A stretch of 64,000 bases of DNA from Parabacteroides timonensis (lineage in GTDB: Bacteria > Bacteroidota > Bacteroidia > Bacteroidales > Tannerellaceae): NCBI RefSeq assembly GCF_900128505.1, contig NZ_LT669941.1, forward strand, positions 4,091,019-4,155,018. The letters are read 5' to 3'. The notes beneath the pieces are model-generated. The model did not search any database. It was not told where the DNA came from and saw only the letters and a program-made list of their open reading frames with translations. How positions within the stretch are numbered: the stretch's first letter is position 1; every line of letters starts with the position of its first letter. Both the position numbers and the translations under genes were made by a program. Shown one piece after another: positions 35,706 to 43,038 of the stretch.

Positions 35706-36038
35706 TTATAATTTTTTATTGTTTATATGTCGTTTTTTATCCCGGTCGGTTTTCTTCTGCAGATTCTTTTCAAATGCTGCTGTCAGGTCTACGCCGGTTT
35801 GGTTGGCAAGGCAGAGTAGTACCCATAATACATCCGCCATTTCATCGCCCAAATCGCGATGTTTATCACTTTCCTTAAAGGATTGTTCGCCGTAGGTACG
35901 AGCCATGATGCGGGCCAGTTCGCCTACTTCTTCGGTCAGGATCGTCATATTCGTAAGCTCGTTGAAGTAACGTACACCGTATGTTTTGATCCAGTGGTCT
36001 ACCTTTTCCTGGGCTTCCTGAAGGGTAATATCTGCCAT
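35706..36038 (-). CDS. MazG-like nucleotide pyrophosphohydrolase
   Basis: The 110-residue protein is a single MazG-type helical module. The metal-binding acidic residues are seen as EEVGELAR at about residues 31-38 and DLGDEMADVLWVL at about 61-73. Such enzymes hydrolyse nucleoside triphosphates to monophosphates and pyrophosphate, and are thought to clean damaged or unusual nucleotides from the pool. It is one base downstream of dtd and two bases upstream of deoC, so it is translated as part of the same operon. The preferred nucleotide is unknown. Confidence 0.9.
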   Translation of the reverse strand: MADITLQEAQEKVDHWIKTYGVRYFNELTNMTILTEEVGELARIMARTYGEQSFKESDKHRDLGDEMADVLWVLLCLANQTGVDLTAAFEKNLQKKTDRDKKRHINNKKL

Positions 36039-36039
36039 C

Positions 36040-36492
36040 TTATTCTTTGTTTTGCGAGTCGATCAGGATAGTGACCGGCCCATCGTTTAACAACTCTATT
36101 TTCATATCCGCACCGAATGTACCTGTGGCTACATCCTTGCCTAACTGAAGTCCCATCTCCGCACAGAAAGCTTCGTACATCGGTATGGCGATATCCGGTT
36201 TAGACGCATGGATGTAGGAGGGGCGGTTTCCTTTCTTTGTAGACGCATGAAGGGTGAACTGGCTAACGACCATTACCTCGCCCTCTGATTCGACCACAGA
36301 GCGATTCATAACCCCGTTTTCATCGTCGAAAATGCGTAGGTTTGCAATCTTCTTGCATAACCATTCGATATCCTCCTGTGTGTCGCGATCTTCGATACCT
36401 ACCAATACGAGCAATCCGTTTCCTATTTTAGACTTTACCAGTCCGTCAATCGTGACGGAGCAATGTCGTACACGTTGTATAACTGTTCTCAT
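36040..36492 (-). CDS. dtd: D-aminoacyl-tRNA deacylase
   Basis: At 150 residues it matches the full length of DTD. The two signature motifs are present: SQFTLHA in the middle (residues near 77-83) and NDGPVTILID at the C-terminal end. The enzyme removes D-amino acids (and glycine from tRNA-Ala) wrongly attached to tRNA, protecting translation. It follows uvrC after eight bases and precedes the MazG-like gene by one base. Nothing unusual is seen. Confidence 0.96.
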   Translation of the reverse strand: MRTVIQRVRHCSVTIDGLVKSKIGNGLLVLVGIEDRDTQEDIEWLCKKIANLRIFDDENGVMNRSVVESEGEVMVVSQFTLHASTKKGNRPSYIHASKPDIAIPMYEAFCAEMGLQLGKDVATGTFGADMKIELLNDGPVTILIDSQNKE

Positions 36493-36500
36493 TTATATGT

Positions 36501-38309
36501 TTACTTTAAACCATTTATTAATGCTTTTGTTTTGGCTTCTCCGATTAATTCTTTTAAATCTTCAAAGCTTGCTTCACGTATTCTTTTTACGCTTTTATAA
36601 TGGCGTAAAAGCAATACTTTTGTCTTTTCACCGATTCCTTTGATACTGTCCAGTTCCGAGCGAGTCTGGCTTTTACTGCGCTTATCCTTGTGGAAGGTGA
36701 TGGCGAAGCGGTGTACCTCGTCCTGTATCTGTGTGAAGAACCGGAACATCTGGCTTTGTATCTGCATGCCGACTGTGACCGGTGGAAAGCCGAAGAGCAG
36801 TTCCGATGTACGATGCTTGCCGTCTTTCGCTAATCCGGCTATGGGGATATCCAGATGCAGCTCGTCCTGTATGACTTCACGAACCACTTCCATTTGCCCT
36901 TTTCCCCCGTCGGTAAGGATTAGGTCGGGCAGGGGAGATCCTTCGTTGATAGCCCGCTGATAACGGCGACGGACTACTTCTTTCATGGATGCGTAATCAT
37001 CGGGGCCTACTACGGTTTTAATAATGTATTTACGGTAGTCTTTCTTCGATGGTTTCGCCATTTTAAAGACAACACAAGCTGCAACGGCATCGCTACCCTG
37101 TATATTCGAGTTGTCGAAACATTCGATATGTATTGGTAGTTTGGGTAGGTGCAAAGCGTCCTGTACCTCTTTCAATATGCGTGTGCTGCGTTGTTCCGGA
37201 TTCAGTTTTTCCGCTTGTTTCAGGCGGTCTACTTTGAATTGTTTTACATTCATTTCTGAAAGTTCCAGTAGCTTCTTTTTATCGCCACGCTGTGGAACAG
37301 TAAAGCTGACATTGCCCAGCTCCATATCCGGATCGAAAGGAACGATGATCTCCCGGGCTGTACTTTTAAAACGTTCGCGCATTTCAATAATACCCAGGCT
37401 GAGCAGTTCTTCTTTCGTTTCGTCCAGCCGTTTTTTATACTCGAAAGTGTAGGCCTGCACGATTGCTCCGTTCCCTATATGCATGAAGTTGATATAAGCT
37501 GAACGTTCGTTTTCGGCTATAGAGAAAACATCTATATTGTGTAACATGGGAGTTACCACGGTCGATTTTGCCCGGTAGTTCTCTATTACGTCGTATTTCT
37601 CTTTAATCTTTTGAGCTTCTTCGAACTTCAATTCTCCGGCAAGCGTTTGCATTTCTTCGTAAAGATGTTTGCTTATCTGGGATATATTCCCACGCAGGAT
37701 CTCTTTTATTTCGGAGATATTCTGACGGTATTCTTCCAGTGTCTGCAATCCTACGCAGGGACCTTTGCAACGTTTTATATGATACTCCAGGCAAACACTG
37801 TATTTCCCTTCGGCAATCGATTCCGGTGTAAGCGGATATTTGCAGGTGCGTAACGGATAAAGTTCTTTCAACATTTGAAGCATGACTTTTGCCGTATAGA
37901 CGGAAGGGTAGGGACCGTAATACTGCGAACCGTCGCGCACTATATTTCGGGTCTGAAATATGCGCGGAAAGTATTCGTTCTTTACGATGATAGACGGATA
38001 GGTTTTGTCGTCCTTAAGCAAAACATTATAGCGCGGACGATATTGCTTGATCAGATTATTTTCGAGTAATAAAGCATCCTCTTCCGTATCTACTACGATG
38101 TATTTGATGTCGCGGATTTGCTTTACCAATACACGCGTTTTATTGCTGTCGTGTTCCTTGTTAAAATAGGAGGATACACGGCGTTTCAGGTTCTTAGCCT
38201 TGCCTACATAAATGATCGTACCCTTGTCGTCAAAGTACTGGTAGCATCCAGGCTTGTCCGGCAGGATAGAAAGGATCATTTTTATATGTTTATCGGTTTC
38301 TGAACTCAT
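36501..38309 (-). CDS. uvrC: UvrABC excinuclease subunit C
   Basis: The 602-residue protein has an N-terminal GIY-YIG nuclease domain (KPGCYQYFDDKGTIIYVGKA), a Cys-containing region typical of Fe-S-carrying UvrC (CKYPL, CLEYHIKRCKGPCVG), a UVR motif (ELKFEEAQKIKEKYD), the RNase H-like second nuclease (IECFDNSNIQGSDAVAA; LILTDGGKGQM), and C-terminal helix-hairpin-helices (LDSIKGIGEKTKVLLL). It makes the two incisions of nucleotide excision repair with UvrA and UvrB. It heads the run uvrC-dtd-mazG-deoC, with a parS match just upstream. Confidence 0.98.
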   Translation of the reverse strand: MSSETDKHIKMILSILPDKPGCYQYFDDKGTIIYVGKAKNLKRRVSSYFNKEHDSNKTRVLVKQIRDIKYIVVDTEEDALLLENNLIKQYRPRYNVLLKDDKTYPSIIVKNEYFPRIFQTRNIVRDGSQYYGPYPSVYTAKVMLQMLKELYPLRTCKYPLTPESIAEGKYSVCLEYHIKRCKGPCVGLQTLEEYRQNISEIKEILRGNISQISKHLYEEMQTLAGELKFEEAQKIKEKYDVIENYRAKSTVVTPMLHNIDVFSIAENERSAYINFMHIGNGAIVQAYTFEYKKRLDETKEELLSLGIIEMRERFKSTAREIIVPFDPDMELGNVSFTVPQRGDKKKLLELSEMNVKQFKVDRLKQAEKLNPEQRSTRILKEVQDALHLPKLPIHIECFDNSNIQGSDAVAACVVFKMAKPSKKDYRKYIIKTVVGPDDYASMKEVVRRRYQRAINEGSPLPDLILTDGGKGQMEVVREVIQDELHLDIPIAGLAKDGKHRTSELLFGFPPVTVGMQIQSQMFRFFTQIQDEVHRFAITFHKDKRSKSQTRSELDSIKGIGEKTKVLLLRHYKSVKRIREASFEDLKELIGEAKTKALINGLK

Positions 38310-38367
38310 CTTGTTTAATTGTTTCTGGCCTATTCCCAGTGTTTTACCTCCTTTTATCTAAAGCAAA

Positions 38368-38383
38368 TGTTTCACGTGGAACA
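38368..38383. promoter_or_regulatory. parS site (ParB-binding chromosome partition site)
   Basis: The 16 bases TGTTTCACGTGGAACA, read on the minus strand as TGTTCCACGTGAAACA, match the conserved parS consensus TGTTNCACGTGAAACA at every fixed position. It lies in the 83-base gap between mnmG and uvrC. parS sites cluster around the replication origin, and mnmG is often near the origin, so this may mark an origin-proximal position. No parA, parB, dnaA or other origin gene is in the window. Confidence 0.8.
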
Positions 38384-38392
38384 ATTCGCGTT

Positions 38393-40270
38393 TTATCTTC
38401 CGAGTAATACCAACAGGATGTTTATATCGCTTGGAGAGATACCAGGGATACGGCTTGCCTGGGCAATTGTATCCGGGTCTATCCTGGTTAGCTTTTGTCG
38501 TGCTTCGGTCGATAAAGACTGGATCGAATTGTAATCGAATTTGCCTTTGATATGGATATTCTCCAAACGATTTATCTTATCTGCTATGATCTGCTCGCGT
38601 CGGATATATCCGCTATACTTGATTAGAATTTCTGCTGCTTCAATGATCTCTTCTTTACGTGATGCAGGAACCTTATCTAACTCTGCACGGAGTGCCGGAA
38701 CGAGGGTTGCAATACTTTCCATTGTGAGTTGCGGGCGAAGGATCAGGTCGATTAGTTTGCAACCGTGAGCGAGTGGGGTAGTACCTAGTTTCTCTAATCC
38801 GTCGTTTATATATTGCGGCTTCACTGAATAGTTTTCTGCAAAGGAAATAATAGCATCCCTGTGTTCCTTTTTCTCTTTGAGCAGATCGTAACGGTCTTGT
38901 TTCGCTAAACCTATTTTGTATGCTTTTTCTGTCAGGCGCATATCGGCATCGTCTTGTCGGAGCAGGATGCGGTATTCGGCACGGGAGGTAAACATTCGGT
39001 AAGGCTCGTCTACACCTTTTGTTACCAGGTCGTCGATAAGTACGCCTATATAGGCTTCATCGCGGCCTAATACGAATGGTTCGCCGCCGTGGCAGTTTAT
39101 GTGTGCATTGATACCTGCAATCAGTCCCTGGCCACCTGCTTCTTCATAGCCGGTAGTACCGTTGATCTGTCCTGCAAAGAACAGGTTTTTGATCTGTTTT
39201 GTTTCCAGGTTGTGATGTAGCTGTGTCGGATCGAAGAAATCGTATTCGATCGCATAGCCCGGACGGTAAATTTGAATATCCCTGAATGCTGGTATGGCTT
39301 GTAATGCACGCAGTTGGATGTCTAATGGGAGAGAGGAGGAGAAACCGTTCAGGTAATATTCCTGTGTCGTTTCACCTTCCGGTTCCAGAAACAGCTGGTG
39401 CTGTGTTTTATCTGCGAAGGTGACGATCTTTGTTTCGATACTCGGACAGTAGCGCGGGCCGATGCTCTGGATCTGTCCATTGTACAGAGGAGAGTCGGGG
39501 AGGCCTTCGCGAAGGATTTCATGACAAGCTTCATTGGTGAATGTCGTCCAGCAGCTCAGTTGCTTTAACGGGCGTGGCTGGAAGTCGAGGTATGAGAATT
39601 TGTGGAAGTCATTCTCTCCCGGTTGTTCCCCCATTTCATCGAAATGTATGCTGCGACCGTCGATGCGGACGGGTGTTCCTGTCTTCATCCGCTCAGATCT
39701 AATGCCTGCGGAAACCAACTGCTCCGTGAGTCCTGTGGCTGCCGGTTCGGAGATACGTCCGCCGCGTAATTGCGTGCGTCCTATATGCATCAAGCCGTTA
39801 AGGAATGTGCCGTTGGTTAGAACCACACTTTTGGCACGAAATTCAACGTTCATACCGGTCTTAACGCCACAAACGGTATTCCCGTCGAGTAATAGCTCCT
39901 GAACGGTATCCTGCCAGATATATAGATTCGGAAGGTTCTCCACAATCCCCCGCCAGCAGTCGATGAAACGGGCACGGTCGCTTTGGGCACGCGGGCTCCA
40001 CATGGCAGGTCCTTTACTCCGGTTCAACATACGAAACTGAATAGCGGTACGGTCTGTAACAATACCCATATACCCTCCCAGTGCATCAATCTCACGAACG
40101 ATCTGTCCTTTGGCGATACCGCCTACGGCCGGATTGCAACTCATCTGTGCAATCTTGTTCATGTCCATTGTGATAAGAAGCGTTTTCGAACCCAGGTTGG
40201 CGGCAGCTGCTGCGGCTTCACAGCCTGCATGACCGGCACCTACCACGATCACATCGTAATTGAAAGTCAT
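38393..40270 (-). CDS. mnmG: tRNA uridine-5-carboxymethylaminomethyl modification enzyme MnmG
   Basis: Start placed at the ATG at 40270 (MTFNYDVIVVGAGHAGCEAA); upstream in-frame codons would add 20 residues ahead of the FAD-binding fold. The 625-residue protein has the dinucleotide-binding GAGHAG, the CNPAVGGIAKGQ motif, a second signature GYEEAGGQGLIAGINA and a helical C-terminus. With MnmE it installs the carboxymethylaminomethyl group on wobble uridine in tRNA. Length is standard. The gene is also known as gidA, for its frequent location near the replication origin, which fits the neighbouring parS. Confidence 0.97.
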   Translation of the reverse strand: MTFNYDVIVVGAGHAGCEAAAAAANLGSKTLLITMDMNKIAQMSCNPAVGGIAKGQIVREIDALGGYMGIVTDRTAIQFRMLNRSKGPAMWSPRAQSDRARFIDCWRGIVENLPNLYIWQDTVQELLLDGNTVCGVKTGMNVEFRAKSVVLTNGTFLNGLMHIGRTQLRGGRISEPAATGLTEQLVSAGIRSERMKTGTPVRIDGRSIHFDEMGEQPGENDFHKFSYLDFQPRPLKQLSCWTTFTNEACHEILREGLPDSPLYNGQIQSIGPRYCPSIETKIVTFADKTQHQLFLEPEGETTQEYYLNGFSSSLPLDIQLRALQAIPAFRDIQIYRPGYAIEYDFFDPTQLHHNLETKQIKNLFFAGQINGTTGYEEAGGQGLIAGINAHINCHGGEPFVLGRDEAYIGVLIDDLVTKGVDEPYRMFTSRAEYRILLRQDDADMRLTEKAYKIGLAKQDRYDLLKEKKEHRDAIISFAENYSVKPQYINDGLEKLGTTPLAHGCKLIDLILRPQLTMESIATLVPALRAELDKVPASRKEEIIEAAEILIKYSGYIRREQIIADKINRLENIHIKGKFDYNSIQSLSTEARQKLTRIDPDTIAQASRIPGISPSDINILLVLLGR

Positions 40271-40380
40271 TGTCGTAATTATCTTTGTTTCTTCTGCAAA
40301 GATAGTCATACTCCGCCTTTTAGTCATCATCCCAAAGGATATTTTGCTTATGCTTTGTTTCGTTAGCAGTATAGCTTGTC

Positions 40381-41064
40381 TTAGCTGTTAATTTTTAAAT
40401 AGAAGTCTTTATTGTATGATTCGCTGATGGGTATTGTTTTATCTTTTATCTTAATTCTGTTCCTTTCTATTCTCTCTATTTTATCTAGTGAGACGACAAA
40501 CGAGTTATGAACCCGGCAGAATAACTCTTGGGGAAGTATGTTCAGTAATTCTCCGAACGATTGTAAAGTCATGATCTTTTTGGAGACAGTCACAATTTTG
40601 CGATAATCCCCCATACCCTCTATGTAGAGGATCTCTGAAGTGTCTATCCCTTCTAAACGATATTCCGTTTTGATGAAAATCTTGTTGACCTTCTTTTGAT
40701 CCCTGCTTTGCATTAATTCTTCATTCGCTTTATTGATGGCCTGAAGAAACCGTTCGAATGAGATCGGCTTTAATAGATAATCGCAAACTTGTAAGTCGAA
40801 TCCTTTAATTGCGTATTGCTCATAAGCTGTTGTAATGATAACTTTGGAATCTATATGTACGGACTCAAGAAATTGTATTCCTGTCAGGTCTTTCATCTCT
40901 ATATCAAGAAAAATCAGGTCAACCTTGTTCATTCTCAGGTAATCTACAGCTGTTATTGCAGAGTTGAAACTCTGCAATAACTTGATTGAATCCAGCTTTG
41001 AAATGAAATGGGTTAATTTCCCGATAGCCAGGGGTTCGTCTTCAATGATAATGCAATTAACCAT
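40381..41064 (-). CDS. LytTR-family response regulator
   Basis: The 227-residue regulator has a receiver domain (IIEDEPLAIGKLTHFI; phosphoacceptor in VDLIFLDIEMKDLTG, about Asp55) and a C-terminal LytTR DNA-binding domain (FIKTEYRLEGIDTSEILYIEGMGDY; FCRVHNSFVVSLDKIERI). Its start overlaps the end of the kinase gene upstream by eight bases, so the two are translationally coupled. LytTR regulators bind pairs of short direct repeats; none is obvious in the gap behind the gene. It ends before mnmG. The target genes are not known. Confidence 0.94.
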   Translation of the reverse strand: MVNCIIIEDEPLAIGKLTHFISKLDSIKLLQSFNSAITAVDYLRMNKVDLIFLDIEMKDLTGIQFLESVHIDSKVIITTAYEQYAIKGFDLQVCDYLLKPISFERFLQAINKANEELMQSRDQKKVNKIFIKTEYRLEGIDTSEILYIEGMGDYRKIVTVSKKIMTLQSFGELLNILPQELFCRVHNSFVVSLDKIERIERNRIKIKDKTIPISESYNKDFYLKINS

Positions 41065-42085
41065 GATGTAGGTCGATTTTGAGTGATACGATATATTGGT
41101 TGCCTTGCCGGTGGATTTCTAGCTTGTGACTGTGTGGATATAATAAATCCAGTCTTTTTCTTACCAGTTGTAGCCCTACTCCCGGGTTGGTATGAGTCCT
41201 TTTTGTGTTTATCGTATTAATACATTTGAAGAATAACTCGTGGTTACATTCTGAAAATTCGATGCTGAGCCGTTGATCGGATTCATTCAGATTGCTATGC
41301 TTAAATCCATTTTCGATGAACGGCATAAAGATCATTGGAGGAACCATGTAATCGGACGTAATCGTATTTGTAAAAGAGATGTGCTCCGGATTGATCAGTC
41401 GTATTTTTTCAATGTCGATATATTTCAGTATCGTGTCTATTTCGTTCCGGATAGATATATTCTCGTTCTTGGTTTCATAGATAACATACCTGAGTAAATC
41501 GGATAGTTTGGATAGGGCAACAGATGCTTTTTCGGGATCTATTTGTATGAGGGTATCGATATTATTGAGCGTGTTGAAAAGCAAGTGTGGATTTAGTTTT
41601 GATTTAATAGCATCCAATTCACTTTGCAGCTTGATATTCTCTATTTCTCTTTTTAAATGCAGGTTTTTAAACCAGTCGATCATGAACCGGAATAGTAGTC
41701 CGAGACATCCGCAAAATAGGGCACCGACTACACTTCCTATCCATTGGGCAAGAACTTTACCGGTAAAAATCTCCGAGGTGTTTAGCGTTGTGATACCTGT
41801 GGCTTGTGCCAGGATTAGCATAATTGCAGGCATGCAAATAGTGATAAACAGTAGTGAGTAAATACCAAAAGTGCAGAATTTACCTTTCTCCAGGAATCTC
41901 GGTACGAAGAAAGAATAAAATACATAGAAGCTGCCTAAAAAACAACTTGCAAAAGTAAAGGTTGATAATACCACATAATGAGGCTGGGATACGGGCATAT
42001 CATCCACACTGAAGAAGTAGGCAATGAAAATTGCAACCATCCATACGGGGAGGTGCATTAAAGATAGAATGATTCTTTTGTCCAT
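41057..42085 (-). CDS. LytS-like membrane sensor histidine kinase
   Basis: This 342-residue kinase has four hydrophobic helices in the first 135 residues (for example LPVWMVAIFIAYFF and YVVLSTFTFASCFLGSFYVFYSFF), a short coiled segment, the LytS-type His box KLNPHLLFNTLNNIDTLI (His near 170) and an ATPase domain (PFIENGFKHSN; GVGLQLVRKRLDLLY). No large external domain is present, so the signal is probably sensed in or next to the membrane. It is coupled to the LytTR regulator by an eight-base overlap. This group is usually tied to envelope or surface functions. Confidence 0.93.
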   Translation of the reverse strand: MDKRIILSLMHLPVWMVAIFIAYFFSVDDMPVSQPHYVVLSTFTFASCFLGSFYVFYSFFVPRFLEKGKFCTFGIYSLLFITICMPAIMLILAQATGITTLNTSEIFTGKVLAQWIGSVVGALFCGCLGLLFRFMIDWFKNLHLKREIENIKLQSELDAIKSKLNPHLLFNTLNNIDTLIQIDPEKASVALSKLSDLLRYVIYETKNENISIRNEIDTILKYIDIEKIRLINPEHISFTNTITSDYMVPPMIFMPFIENGFKHSNLNESDQRLSIEFSECNHELFFKCINTINTKRTHTNPGVGLQLVRKRLDLLYPHSHKLEIHRQGNQYIVSLKIDLHHG

Positions 42086-42274
42086 GTTATTTTAGTTTTA
42101 AATTACATGAGCAAAAGTCGCATTAATGCTTTTTGTGGGCAAAATTGATCTTTTGTTCGATTATATTTGTCTGTAATTTTAAACTTTTTGTCCACAGAAT
42201 ACTATTTGTATTCTATGAATATTATATTATAATAAACGGGCTGGGAGCGGGGTTTATTGTTTTTTATTCCAGGA

Positions 42275-43030
42275 TTATAATTCTTTTAAAACATCCATCA
42301 CATAGTTTCGCCGTTGCCGGGAGATAGGGATGGACGATCCGTCTTTCATGCGGATATATCCTCCGTCGCTTTTGATGAAACTTTTGATTTCATCCAGGTT
42401 GATCAGATGCGATTGGTGTACGCGCAGGAAATGATAAGGGGTTAATAGCTCGTCGAATTCTTTTAATGTTTTGGAGACAACCAGTTTCTCACCTGTCTTT
42501 AGATAGAAAGTCGTATAGTTGCTTTCCGACTCGCAACGGATGATGGAGCCGATCTCTACAAACTCTATTTTATCGGCGACAGACAGTGCTATTTTCTTTT
42601 GTTTATCTACTGCCCGCGTGTTCTGCAGGAGGTTCTGCATCCGTTTGTTTTCCTGTTTCCGCAAGACTACCTGGATGGCTTTGTCTACGGCATGTGTCAG
42701 TTCTTCCGGGTCGATCGGTTTCAATAGATAGTCGAGTGCACTGAAACGGATTGCCTGGATCGCATAGCTGTCGTAGGCGGTTACAAAGATCACCTCGAAA
42801 GGAATATCCGGAAGACTTTCCAGAAGAGAAAAACCGGTATCGTCACCCAGCCGGATATCCAAAAAGAGGATATCCGGTTTTGCTTCGGGTAGGACGGTAC
42901 GAGCTTCCGTAACGGAACTGCAGATGGCCGATATACTGATCTGCGGGCAATAGGTCCTGATCATACGGAGCAGGTTCTCCCGGTTTCCCTGCTCGTCATC
43001 TACAATTGTTGCGGTTATTTTCGTGTTCAT
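42275..43030 (-). CDS. LytTR-family response regulator (second system)
   Basis: The ATG at 43030 (MNTKITATIVDDEQGNREN) is chosen because it lies eight bases after the stop of the upstream kinase gene and opens the receiver domain cleanly. The 251-residue protein has a receiver (ATIVDDEQGN; phosphoacceptor in PDILFLDIRLGDDTG), then a LytTR domain (VEIGSIIRCESESNYTTFYL; FLRVHQSHLINLDEIKSFIKSDGG). It pairs with the large kinase upstream. The first system on the same strand lies 189 bases beyond its end. Confidence 0.94.
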   Translation of the reverse strand: MNTKITATIVDDEQGNRENLLRMIRTYCPQISISAICSSVTEARTVLPEAKPDILFLDIRLGDDTGFSLLESLPDIPFEVIFVTAYDSYAIQAIRFSALDYLLKPIDPEELTHAVDKAIQVVLRKQENKRMQNLLQNTRAVDKQKKIALSVADKIEFVEIGSIIRCESESNYTTFYLKTGEKLVVSKTLKEFDELLTPYHFLRVHQSHLINLDEIKSFIKSDGGYIRMKDGSSIPISRQRRNYVMDVLKEL

Positions 43031-43038
43031 ATTTTGCG

